Assembly (NCBI GenBank): GCA_965644315.1 | Contig: CBFFRQ010000056.1 | Coordinates: forward strand, 1-64,000 | Direction: 5' to 3' | Origin: Caecitellus pseudoparvulus | Taxonomy: Eukaryota; Bigyra: Bicosoecida | Length of the DNA stretch: 64,000 nucleotides | In this document: positions 22,801-32,546 of the stretch, one piece after another | Layout of the letters: the number at the start of each line of letters is the position of its first letter | How positions within the stretch are numbered: position 1 is the first letter of the stretch | Notes under the pieces: model-generated | Seen by the model: the letters and a program-made list of their open reading frames with translations, nothing else | Told to the model about the DNA's origin: nothing | The model's database searches: none | Program-made: the position numbers and the translations under genes

Positions 22801-25284
22801 GGCTGCCATTTAGTGAGAGTGGAGTGCTACCGGGAACCCCGACAAGGAGGCCAACTGTGCCGTGGAAATTGCCCTGGTGAGACACGGCGACAGATGAGGC
22901 GAAAGCTGACCCAGCGGAAAGAAATGGCGCAAGCTTGGGGGTTGATGCGGAAAGCTTCACTTTGGACAGGATGCTCCCATCAGAGTTGAGCTTCGTGACA
23001 AACAAGGCACCCGCATTGGTGGCTCCGAGGTCGACTCCAGGGGCACCAATCACAGCATCTGGCACTGCATCATCTGCCCCCAGCCCGATACCAGCAGCGC
23101 TGCTGCAGAAGGCATCCCCATCTGACAGATCGGATCCCGACAACCCACCAAACCCATTCGTGATGAGGATTGACGCAGCCAGCTTTCCATCGAACGCAAT
23201 ACGCAGAACGATACACCCGCCAACGCTGGCTCCACCCTCATTCAAGTTGGGTGCCCCTGCGATAACGTCAACGGCACCGTTGCCGTCGATATCACCAAGG
23301 GGGGCCAAGCCTCCACCTCCCAGCTGAGCCCCTGCTGTCAAGTTGAAAGGTAGCTTGCCCCCAGCACCTCCTGCGAGCACAGAAAAGGACCGAACAAGAC
23401 TTCCAACGCCAGGCTCCGGCAGCGTGGCCTCGAGAGAGAGCAGGAACAAAGCGCCGTGGGCACCAAACCCTGGAGCACCCACAAGCACGCCAACTCCACC
23501 TGCAACCAAGCCAATGCTGCACACTGCCGCCCCAAGCTGGGCATTTGTCTCGCCCAGAAAGGTCGGAAGACCTCCCGCTCCGAATGCGAGCTTGCGTGGG
23601 TGCGCTCCTGTCAGCGAGGCTGTCGAGCCCTCGGCCATGAACACAACCCACACTGCGCCGTTTGCAGCCCCAGCGGCATCCACATCCCCAGGAGCACCAA
23701 CAAGCAGGTCCTCTGCGGAGTCTCCATTCAACGACAACACATGGTGGAGGGAAGCACCAAACGCAGCGTCGGAAGTGGTGTTGTCTGGGCCGACGATGTC
23801 TGGGACGAGCGCCGTGACGTTGGAGCTGAACGCAAATCCCTCTGAAAGCAAATCACTGTGGGTATTACCCGCGAGAGCTCCCTCACAAGAGAACGGCATG
23901 TCAATCACCATGAGCCGTCCAGCAAGGCTGTTGTGCCTCCAGCCCCCGCCCAGCAGCACACAGGAGCCAGAGCCACCAAGGCCCCCGGCTGGGACAAGTG
24001 ACTCTCCAAAGAGGTTACTCCCAGGAGTGTCAATGCCTGGAATTGTGCTGTTCAGAATGCTCGCGCTGTTTACGCTCCCGCCAGACCCAAAATAAAGCAG
24101 CACTGCCACGCCCATGTCGGTAGCTGCTGGCAGATCGACAAAGGGAGCGCCAACTATGAGGTCAGGAACGCCGTTCCCATCCACATCCCCCATGAACCCC
24201 ATGCCTGTGCCAAACTGTCCACCTGAGAGGGGGAGGCCTGCTATGCCAGGAGTCGCACCATCGAGAATCAGCACGGTGCCTTCGGGATTCACGGGAATGC
24301 TGGAATGATCGCGAAGGGGAATGATGAACACCGTCCCTGTGGACGACTGCCCAGGGGCACCAACTGCTACGTACAAGATCCCATCTCCTGCAAAATCCCC
24401 CATGCCTGCAACAGAGGTTCCGAACCTGGCGTTGGTTTGCAACGTGACGGGCAGGTGTGTTCCCAGGATCCTTGTGGCCCGATATGGCTTCTCAGCCACT
24501 GTCATCTGCACAACCACAGCAACGCCCTCATCTGTATTAGCGCCATCTTTCTTAGGGGCGCCTGTTATAAAGTCCTGCGTGCCATCACCCGATAGGTCTC
24601 CGATAGCGCTGACGGACGCCCCGAGTTCATCACCAGCCCCAATACCGACACTGAAACTTGGCGTGCCTTGCGTCAGCAGAACGGCCCTCGAGCATGCGTT
24701 GGGGGGGGGCTGCATGTAAACTAAATACACAGACCCTGTGGCGACTGTAGACGGAGGGTTCTTGCCTCCGCGTGCGCCAACAAGGAGGTCTGGGTAACCG
24801 TCGCCGTTGAAGTCTCCGATGCCTGCCACGCTCCAGCCGAACTTGTACCCCGCTTGGAGCGAGAGGCCGGGGCAGGAGTTGTGCTTCAAAGTGGTCGCCT
24901 CAGACATGAGCCCGCTTGAGTTTACAGACATGAGGAAGACAGCCCCGCCAACGGCTGGCGTGGCTGCCTCGCCGGCTGCCCCGACCGCCACGAGCCAGTC
25001 TCCTGTGAATGTGTCCTTGCCGTACACGGAGCTGGAGACCCCGAAGAAACTGTCTGCAGCTAACGTAATTCCTGGGTGGCCGCTCTCTATGTTGTACTGG
25101 GAATAATTGCCTGGCGTGGGAAAAAGGGAAAGCAATTGCAAGGTCGCAGCGGCAGCGGCAGCGGCGGCGGCAAATGTATGCAGGCTGAAGGAAAGCGGAG
25201 CGCACCTTGAGCCTTGACTGACAACAGAAAGGCAAGCACCGCTGCTATGCAAAGCAGGGTTCGGACAGTTTGAACTCCAGTCAT
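4874..25284 (-). CDS. Giant FG-GAP (integrin-alpha-like) receptor with Cys-rich domain and about 7 membrane segments
   Basis: Model: exons 25284-25206 and 25110-4874, giving about 6,771 residues. Exon 1 encodes an ideal signal peptide (MTGVQTVRTLLCIAAVLAFL..), and a 95-bp GTGCGC..CCAG intron joins it to GNYSQYNIESG. The frame also stays open through the intron to an ATG at 25408, which would replace the signal peptide by poly-Ala, so I reject that start. Residues about 30-5100 are FG-GAP blades with integrin-like calcium loops (GDVDGDGYPDLLVGARG and variants). Ser/Thr/Pro stalks follow near residues 5118 and 5397. Residues about 5940-6170 are Cys-rich in the style of ephrin-receptor/GCC2-GCC3 modules (CPSGTV, CPPGTFAD, CGECMEGW). 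About seven membrane helices then follow, with an acidic cytoplasmic loop and a TRP-like FWFWELLVVLPRKVLLGI segment. Family knowledge: such proteins are cell-surface adhesion or sensory molecules. The ligand and signalling partner are unknown. Confidence 0.85.
14570..24930 (-). repeat. Higher-order coding repeat, about 2.55 kb (850 residues) period
   Basis: Within the FG-GAP ectodomain, a distinctive pair of blades recurs: a blade with a degraded calcium loop, then S-C-P-G/H/S-(L/M) followed by a canonical blade. The CP motif lies near 24875, 22275, 19705 and 17182; the equivalent point near 14632 reads SSHPAL and has lost the Cys. Spacings are about 2,600, 2,570, 2,523 and 2,550 bases. A linker motif C-P-x(8-11)-C also recurs between propellers near 17435, 12430 and 11130. 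Confidence 0.65.
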
Positions 25285-26577
25285 CTGTGCAACGAACGGG
25301 TGGAATACGAAGGTGCAGGGTGGAGGTTTCTGCCTGATGCTGAAGTGCTTGAACGAGGCTGCTGAGGCGTGAGAGGGCACGTGCTGCACGCAAGGGTTCC
25401 TCCAGCAATCTAACTCAAGAAAATTCACAAGGGCTGACAGTCATGGCGCCAGCAAGAGCGGGACATGTACACGAAGCAGGATGGAGCTGACAGTGAAAGG
25501 GACGGGCAGCAGCCCCTCAACGTAAGTCGAACGGTGCACCCGGGGCGCTGCACTGCGGCCTCGAAGGCACTCAGAAGGCAAGCACAACAAATGCCGCCTG
25601 CTTGCCCTGCTCCAAACAGCTCGGCACGTCAAGCTCGTGCCGTGGAGCCAGGGAAGGCAGGCACAGCATCGGTACGGAAACGTGCTCGAGATTGGGCCGC
25701 ACTGCACAACTGCACAGCTGCTAAGCACATGAACAGTACATCGACAGCTTTTCTCACCCTGCCCAAAATGTATACCCGTGGTCTGTAGCCGGAGCTCGCA
25801 CCCGCTCCCGTGCAAAGGCGCACGGCCTGCGTCGGGGTGGTGGAATGCCTGCACCGACCCGCGCGGCCTTGTCGACTGGCTTGTCAGAGAGCGTGGAGCT
25901 TCAAAGGGAAAGCGAAGGACCCAGCCAATTGATAGAAAGAAGCACATACTTGACTTTTTGTTGGGCATTTTATGCCTTCGCTTGCTGTGCTGTCGGCTTG
26001 CCGCTGAGGCGAGCAGCGGGGCACACCTCCGCCGCCGAAGTTGGCTGTCAAACCAACCCTCGCTTTCTTGTGCAGGAAGCCCGTTCCAGACACGCAGAAC
26101 GAGCTGCAGCAAGATGCAACTAACACTGCACTTCACCACTCAGCCCCATAATACGGTCCTACGCCCCTTGCACCCTGCTTCCTGCATCGTTGCAACGATG
26201 CGAACGTATGACATGGAGAGTACAGTGTTTCGCCCGCGTTTCACCACACCACGAAGGCGGACGGGCAATCTCTCCCTTACGAAGAGCGTGGCGATCAAGA
26301 GCACAGCTTCCGTACCCAGCAGGCTTCATAAGTATCCATCGCCATCGTTTGCATGTGATGACTGTCGATAATGCTCCAGAAGGTGCTTGTAAGGTGCGCT
26401 TTGGAGCTGGAAGTGCTCGGCGCATCGCGGCCTGGCTCACTGGACGCCTGACAGTCTGCGCACCAGATCACTTTTCACACACCCCGGTCTCAGCCCCCGC
26501 CCCCGGCTTTCTCGCCGCCCTCAGCAGGTCTGGGCGACACTGCTTGCCCTTCAGCACCCACGCACTTCCCCTTCGAC
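25285..26577. promoter_or_regulatory. Divergent intergenic region, FG-GAP gene / carrier gene
   Basis: About 1.3 kb lies between two divergent starts and must contain both promoters. Open frames on both strands (for example 25441-26139 minus) show no recognisable domain. No TATA box, RNA gene or repeat could be supported. Confidence 0.5.
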
Positions 26578-27894
26578 ATGATGGCCTCTGCACTGCTCGC
26601 TCGCCAGGATGACCACCAGGTCAAGGCTTTCGCCAAGGGCCCGCCCGTGAACGCCAAGGTGCCTGCCTGGGTGAAGAGTGCGTGGGCAGTGTCACCCCAC
26701 CAGCTCCCATGCGCTTGTGAGCTGTGCATGTCAACGCCTCATCGCCCCCTGTGCAGTGGTCGCTGGCATGGCGGGTGGTGTGGCTGAGGCGTGTGCGCTG
26801 CAGCCTCTGGACACTGCCAAGGTATGCTGTGAAAGTGCTCTGTGTAGGTTTGCAACCCCGCTGCATGAGGCTTGTCTGCGCTCGCGCCACAGACTCGCCT
26901 TCAGCTGGACTCCACTGGCAAGTACCGCGGGCTTCTGCACTGCACACGCACCATTGCGGCGGAGGAGGGTGTTCTCGCGCTGTACAAGGGCCTGAGCCCG
27001 TTTGTGATGCACTTGACGACCAAGTACGCCATGCGGTTTGGTGTGTTCGGGTACATCAAGAACGCGATGGGCGGCTCTTCAGGGACGGAGAGGCAGCAGG
27101 CAGCGCGGAACTTCACTGTGAGTGGTGCTGACGCGCCGAGGCTCTGCCACACGCCGCAGGCCACCCATGCACTGCTGTGAACGCCCTCCATGATGCAGGC
27201 TGGTCTGATCGCGGGTGTGACTGAGGCCATCCTCATCGTGACGCCTTTCGAGGTGCGTGCGCTGTGTCCAGCGGGCTAGGGCAGTGCGGAAATTGCGTGA
27301 CAGCCGCTGCGCGCCCCATCGCAGGTCATCAAGACCCGCCTGCAGAAGCAGAAGGGTCTGGTTGCTTCCGAGCTGAAGTACAAGGGCCCCATCCACACTG
27401 TGCGACTGTTGATCAAGGAGGAGGGCCTCGGGGCGCTGTGGAATGGCGTCGTGCCCACTGCGATTCGCCAGGGAAGCAACCAGGCGTTCAACTTCATGAT
27501 GTTCATTCTGCTGCAGAAGCACGTCTTTGGCAAGAACGACGGCGACGGCCAGGCGCAGTCCCTGTGGGTGCCTTTCTTGAACGGCCTCATCGCCTCGTGC
27601 TTCGGGCCCCTGGCCAACTGCCCCATGGATGTGGTCAAGACGCGGCTGATGGCGCAGAGCAGCGCCCCGGGCGAGGTGGCCAAGTACAACGGCTGGCTGC
27701 ACGCCATGAAGGTGATTTACAAGGAGGAGGGGCTGGCAGCGTTGTGGAAGGGCATCGGGCCGCGTCTGGCACGCTTGGCGCCCGGTCAGGCCATCACCTG
27801 GACCGTGGTCACGCAGGTGCAGACATGGTACGAGCAGAAGTATGTGGCTCCCCCTGCTGCCGAGTGGAAGGCAGAGGAAGGGTCGGGGCGGTAG
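26578..27894 (+). CDS. Mitochondrial carrier, succinate/fumarate (SFC1) type
   Basis: Spliced model: 26578-26677, 26757-26821, 26893-27117, 27199-27252, 27325-27894, giving 337 residues. All four introns (71-81 bp) are GT..AG and restore the frame. The three mitochondrial-carrier signatures are present: PLDTAKTRLQ, PFEVIKTRLQ and PMDVVKTRLM, each in a repeat of about 100 residues with two membrane helices. LKYKGPIHT, NGVVPTAIRQGSNQA and the PGQAITW end match plant and fungal succinate/fumarate carriers. Family knowledge: these antiporters exchange cytosolic succinate for mitochondrial fumarate and link the glyoxylate cycle or gluconeogenesis to the TCA cycle at the inner membrane. Substrate is assigned by resemblance only; a citrate or oxodicarboxylate carrier is the main alternative. 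The gene converges on its right neighbour with 67 bp between stops. Introns here reach the middle of the gene, unlike most neighbours. Confidence 0.82.
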
Positions 27895-27961
27895 AGTGGG
27901 CCTAGGGCGGGCGGGTGTGCTTGCGACGTGGCACTTCTCCTCCCTCGTGCTGGGTGGCGCG

Positions 27962-29272
27962 TCACTTGGCAGGGCTGGGCAGTGGCAGGCCTGCCGCGGA
28001 CAATGCAGCACGCAGACGCTTCACCTCAGCCACCAGCAGCTTGCGCTGCTTTTTCCACGCGGCAGAGGCTTCCCCTGTCTCTGCAGGGCCGGCAGCGCCT
28101 TCCGTTTGCACGGCCGCCGCCACGCAGAGGGGCTGCGTGGCTGCTTGCACCAGGGCAGGTGGGATGCTGGGCTTGTCGGTGCTGCCGTCAGCTTGCAGCA
28201 GCGCCAGCTGCCCCACCGCCGCATCACGCTCCGCCGTCAAGGCGCTGTTGGCTTCGTCCAGGAACACGATGACCTGCTTGTCCGTCAGCGCCTGGTGTGT
28301 GGCTGCGTCCACCTTCCCCTGCAGCTCCTTGTTCACTTGCTCCTTCTGCGCCACCTGCCCCGCCAAGAAGTCCTTCACCTGCTCCGCCGTGGTCAGCTTC
28401 TGCTGCAGGTCCGACACCTGGGACGCTAGGGCTGCGCACTTTGCGTCGAGCGCCTTGACAGACGACAGCAGGCGGCCTGCTTGTTCGAAGGTGACTCCCT
28501 TGGGGTTGGACTTCACCACGCCTGCAGGCGTGTCCGACACTTCCACCATGCGCCGCTGGAAGAAATTGAAGCGCATGCTGCTGGACCGGGCGGGGGCGGC
28601 ACGTTGTGCTGGCGCGCCGCGCCGAGCTTCCTCGCCTTCAGAGCCACTCCCACGGGCTTGCCAGGCCTCAGCTGCGGCCATGGCGCCCTGTGTGCGTGGC
28701 GAGGCGGCGCGGAAGGCACTGGTGCGGGACACTGACTTGGGCGTGGACTGCCACCCCTCAGACCGGGCATCACTGGCCCTGGACGCAGTGCTGCGCGCTG
28801 ATGGACTGGGAGCGCCTCGGCTGTGCCTGGCAACACAGCGTGCACAGCGCTGCGCGCTGCCAGCTCCTTCCGGCGCTCGGCTGCGGGTCGGCTGCAGCAG
28901 GCTCAGCAGTCGGTTGCGGTGGGCAACGCTGATGCTCGCCCACGCTGCCTGGTCAGCAGGAGTGAGGAAGGAGGCGATGTTCAGCAGAGTGCGCGACGAG
29001 AGGCGGAAAAAGACCACCAGGCCAAATGCCACAGCCCGCTCGTGGAGGCGGGAGATGACGGCGGCTTGCTCCAGACACCGGCTGCGGAGCAGCTTGGCCG
29101 TTGAGGCCAGCTGCTGCTGTGCATAGACGATGGAAGACAGACGGCGCACTTCGGCTTCGAAGTTCCCCTTGATCCGGGCAATGGCATCGGCCTGACTTGC
29201 GTGCGCAGCTGTCACGCTGCCGAGCCGCTGAGCCAGTGGGCCGCTGTGCTCGCTGCCTTCGCTGTCTGACAT
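27962..29272 (-). CDS. Coiled-coil protein with F-box-like segment (function unknown)
   Basis: A single exon of 436 residues. Residues about 15-85 are helical, followed by LSSRTLLNIASFLTPADQAA, which has the spacing of an F-box (L..LL..I.SFL.P.D). Residues about 120-250 are Ser/Arg/Ala-rich and probably disordered. Residues about 270-395 form a long predicted coiled coil (VKALDAKCAALASQVSDLQQ and onward). The C-terminus is again Ala/Lys-rich. No catalytic domain is visible. If the F-box is real, the protein could be a substrate adaptor of an SCF ubiquitin ligase; otherwise it is a structural coiled-coil protein. It is convergent with the carrier gene. Confidence 0.6.
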   Translation of the reverse strand: MSDSEGSEHSGPLAQRLGSVTAAHASQADAIARIKGNFEAEVRRLSSIVYAQQQLASTAKLLRSRCLEQAAVISRLHERAVAFGLVVFFRLSSRTLLNIASFLTPADQAAWASISVAHRNRLLSLLQPTRSRAPEGAGSAQRCARCVARHSRGAPSPSARSTASRASDARSEGWQSTPKSVSRTSAFRAASPRTQGAMAAAEAWQARGSGSEGEEARRGAPAQRAAPARSSSMRFNFFQRRMVEVSDTPAGVVKSNPKGVTFEQAGRLLSSVKALDAKCAALASQVSDLQQKLTTAEQVKDFLAGQVAQKEQVNKELQGKVDAATHQALTDKQVIVFLDEANSALTAERDAAVGQLALLQADGSTDKPSIPPALVQAATQPLCVAAAVQTEGAAGPAETGEASAAWKKQRKLLVAEVKRLRAALSAAGLPLPSPAK

Positions 29273-29886
29273 GCCAACGTCTCACTAGGGACCCGTGGCA
29301 CGTGATTCTTAGCGTATAATAGGCGGTGATGTGGCGTGGTGCGGTCGGCGCTGCCTCCTTTGCACCAGGACTTGGGGGGAGTGTCGGCTCTGGCGTGCTT
29401 CCTCGAATTCCGCAGCTCCAAGGTGCAGAATGCACACCCGCCTGTGTAGCTCAGGGGAGGGAACAGCGCATCGCCTTCAGACAGGCTAAGCATGGTAGGC
29501 ATGCTTGCACTTCAACAGGATTTGTTCGCGGGCTTGCAAGGTTTGTAGCCCATAGCACTGCGATTGTACGTCTCACGCTGATCCTGTCGTCAGCCCGAGC
29601 ACGACCACGCCGAGCAAAGTAGCACGCATGGACAGCTAAGGGAATCAAAGTGCAGTGAAGCTTTAGCCCAAAACAGGGAATCTCAGAGGGTCCGGTGACC
29701 AGCGCGTCGCAGCTGCCACTGGAATGGACCATCAAGCGAAAGGAATGCCAGCAACGTCCACACTGCATCTGCGGCTGCGCGACAAAAAGACGGCTTTGGG
29801 ACACTGCCACATGGGAGCTGGTGCTTCGCGTGGTGCAGTGCTGAAGTCCATCTGAGACCCTGTCCCCAGGGAAGCAGCGCTGCGCC
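29273..29886. promoter_or_regulatory. Divergent intergenic region with a small perfect hairpin
   Basis: About 610 bases lie between divergent starts. The region contains a perfect 7-bp inverted repeat, AAGCATG at 29488-29494 and CATGCTT at 29500-29506, with a 5-base loop. A tRNA box-A-like string is nearby, but no tRNA can be folded (see rejected items). Confidence 0.4.
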
Positions 29887-30758
29887 ATGGCAGCTGCCGC
29901 TGCCTTCTCCGCTGCCACCTCCACCGCCAAGGCTGCTGCAGCGTCGAAGTTTGGGAGGTTGACGGACAAAGCGACGAAAAAGCCGATAAACTGGGTGGAC
30001 TACAACTGGCCAACACGTCACTGCGGTTGCAATCTGCTGCACTTGCCTCCGTGGTCCGAACTTAGGGAACGTGTGCCTGGCGTGGTGGTTGCCTCCGCGT
30101 GTGCCCGCTTCACCTCGACCACTGTCCCCGCGCCACAGGAATTCAGCGAGACGACGTACCTGACCGTGTGGACTCTGTATGTCACGTTTTGTGGTGTGCT
30201 GGCAGTGACGTGTGTGAACCTTCTGAGCTCCATTGTGCTGGCGGGTGAGTGTGTCTGGCCTGGCCGAGCTTCACCTCGTCAAGCTATCACGGTGCCCACA
30301 CCCCGCAAGCACAGCGACGGTGCCCGGTGCATACCCAGCAGCCAACGTGCTGTATTCCGTGTTGAACATCGTCATCGGTGGGGTTGTCAGCACCACGGCG
30401 TGGTTCAAAGGTCCGTGCGCGCGCCGCCCGCTCTCCGAAACACCTGCCTCCCCAACTCCAGCTGCCCGCTCCCTTGCCCACAGCTCTCTCGGGGCTGGCA
30501 GAGCACAGCAACCAAGGGAAGTGGATCGCCAAGGCTGCCATTGCCTTCATGATCGTGGCAGGTCTGGTGCAGGCGTTCGCAGGCTTTGCCAACGTGAACG
30601 GCTTCGCCAACTTGGCCAGTCAGCGACTGGAGGACGCGAGGCAAGAGGACTCTGGAGCAGCTGGGTACTGGACGGCCATGAGCATCATTGAGCCGTTGCT
30701 GTGGCTGGCCACGGTGGGGGGCTTTGGCTTCGGCGGGTACCGCCTGGCCGTCGCTTGA
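29887..30758 (+). CDS. Small multi-pass membrane protein, unknown family
   Basis: An ATG at 29887 opens an Ala-rich leader, then K-R-rich and NWVDYNW. Two introns are clear: 30245-30341 and 30411-30483, both GT..AG, joining IVLA to ANVLYSVLNI and WFK to ALSGLAEHSN. A third may lie between about 30073 and 30138, since the frame there codes an unlikely Cys/Arg-rich stretch, but I could not fix its donor. The exon beginning EFSETTYLTVW starts at 30139. About four hydrophobic helices follow (VTFCGVLAVTCVNLLSSIVL, VLNIVIGGVVSTTAW, AAIAFMIVAGLVQAFAGF, IIEPLLWLATVGGFGFGGYR). No family was recognised. The stop at 30758 lies inside the 3' coding end of the opposite-strand chaperonin gene. Confidence 0.6.
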
Positions 30759-32242
30759 TGGCTGGCACACGCACGATGCAGTGCACACGCGCCAGGGTGC
30801 ATGCCAAGTCTGTCACTGCCGTCCACCTGGCTGCCACCTCCTGCACGCAGCTCGTGTCGCATTCTGGGCCCCCGCTACCACCACCATCACCTGCTGCCGC
30901 GGCGGCGGGTGGGCTGCCCCTGCTCGGCCATGCGCTCCGGGCACATGCCTCAGAGCCAGCGACAATGCAAGCCTCCAGCACAGTGGCGGGTGGGCGTGCC
31001 AACAGTGTCAACTCTGCGCGTCCTGGACACGTGCCACCAATAAGCGCAGTTCGCCCCACTGCCTCAAGCCGCGACAGCAAGCCCCTCGTGCCTGGCCAGT
31101 GCTCAGGTCCTGGGCTCCACAGGCGCAGCTGGGGGGCCATGTGCTCCGCATCCTTGCAGGTGAAATGCGCCATGAGGGGGGCATCTGCGGCCGTGCGAGA
31201 AGTGTTCCATTCGGAGATGGCTGTGATTGGGGTAGGGTCTGCCCAAGAGTCCTCCGTCACCCTTGGCAGGGCAGCCCACTCCACAACCCGCTCATCATCG
31301 CACACGCACAGGGTAAGCCCTGCCCCCACACACCCTGCCCGAAACACTTCAGCCACCTCTCCGATGCTGATGACATGCGTCGCGCCAGCTGCAGCCAAGC
31401 GAGCAGGCAATGCAGTCTGACAAAGGCTGTGACCAGGCTCACCAGGGGGCTCAAGGGCCAGGCTTGGGATGTCCAGCACTGCAAGGCCCAGGGCTTTCTT
31501 CAGGGGCGGCGCCCGCAGTCCACGAGCAAAGCCCTCGCGGCGGATGGGCACTGCCAGCTCCCCAGGACGTGCCGCCTCACACCGCCACGAGCCGAAGCCC
31601 TGCAGCACACATCCGTCCACCAGGCTCTTGCCAGAGCAGCCATGCACAGACAACGCGTCGCCCATGCCTTGCGCCAGCTGCATGCTTGCCTGCACATTGC
31701 CCATGCGCTGCGCTGTGGAGAGCATGGCTGCCAGGGGCGCAGCGGGGCCTTGTTGCCTGGCGCCCCACTCCCCCATGAGCGCCGCAGTCCTGGCGCCAGC
31801 GAGGGCCAGCTCCCGACTGCACCAGGCATGGTAGTCGACATGCGATCCCTGCTGCTTCCAAAGCTTGTGCATGTGCTGGAGGAACGCGTGCAGGCTCACC
31901 AGCAGGCGCTTGGAGCCGTCGCCTGTGCCGGTGGCGTGAGAAAGCGGTGTTGAAAACAGGGCATGCGGCCCATGCCTCCATGCCCTCACCAAACATGTCC
32001 ATGTGGCGGTTGACGGCCTTCAGCGCAACAGAGTGCAGTGGATGGGACGCTGCCGCCAGGAGCATATCTAGTCCTGTATCAGCAAGCTGCCACGATGCCT
32101 CTCGCTCGCTGCGCACTAGGACTGGACCAGGACGTGCTAGGAAGGCCTCTGCCAGTCGAGCTGGTGGTTCGAAGCATTCTTGAAGGATGAGTGGGGTGCA
32201 CAGCACCGGGCAGTCAGCGTCTCTGCTTTTGGAAGGCCTCAT
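30685..32242 (-). CDS. Divergent group II chaperonin-like protein (CCT / BBS6-MKKS type)
   Basis: Model: exons 32242-31990 and 31922-30685 with a 67-bp GTGAGG..CACAG intron, giving 496 residues, close to the usual 530-570 of the family. The splice creates the chaperonin hallmark FGDGSKRLLVSL (canonical GDGTT). The upstream exon gives SHPLHSVALKAVNRHM, matching the helix before it, but the usual NDGAT is replaced by TGLDML. Further family landmarks are LVDGCVLQG and ALGLAVLDIPSLAL (apical domain), GATHVISIGEV, and GGTCPGRAELTLL (equatorial return). Family knowledge: CCT subunits fold actin and tubulin; BBS6/10/12-type relatives act in ciliary BBSome assembly and often have degenerate ATPase motifs. 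Inference: a BBS-like or orphan chaperonin. An in-frame ATG at 32311 is an alternative start. Its last 74 coding bases overlap the opposite gene. Confidence 0.62.
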
Positions 32243-32546
32243 GCGGCAGGCGAGTATCAGCGGTAATTGACTCTGCCCAGCATCCGACTGGCACGCGTCC
32301 AAGCGAGACAAGGGCGAAACCAGAGGACTTCATCGTGAAAGGCTGGGTTTTATTCGAATTGCTCAGTGCTCTTCACGCAGCCCCGTCTCCATGTGCTTCT
32401 ACGTTCCCAAGGCAACCCGCTGAAGTCCACAGCGCTCGGCGTGTCAGGCAGTGCAGCGCGCCCGCGTGCGCACATTCACACACCATCCAACTCACCTGCG
32501 CAAGCCCTCCCACCTTACCGCCCCATTCATCAGCAGCTAATACACC
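32243..32546. promoter_or_regulatory. Divergent promoter region, chaperonin-like gene / GST zeta
   Basis: About 300 bases lie between the two starts. No individual element could be recognised. If the chaperonin gene starts at 32311, the gap is shorter. Confidence 0.4.

Noticed and set aside
4874-25110. CRISPR array or tandem satellite
   Set aside because: The periodicity is in protein blades with variable DNA; there are no identical direct repeats with unique spacers.
25285-25408. Upstream ATG at 25408 as start of the FG-GAP gene
   Set aside because: It reads through a GT..AG intron as poly-Ala and removes the signal peptide that the spliced model provides.
25441-26371. Open frames on both strands in the large intergenic region
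   Set aside because: Short, overlapping, without domain or splice logic. The region is better explained as a divergent promoter.
26578-26787. Carrier gene ending at 26787 as a short protein
   Set aside because: That frame runs into intron 1. Splicing at 26678-26756 continues into the carrier signature PLDTAKTRLQ.
29441-29515. tRNA-like string (TGTAGCTCAGGGG) with a nearby 7-bp hairpin
   Set aside because: The box-A-like start is present, but there is no box B (GGTTCGANNCC), and the anticodon and T arms do not pair.
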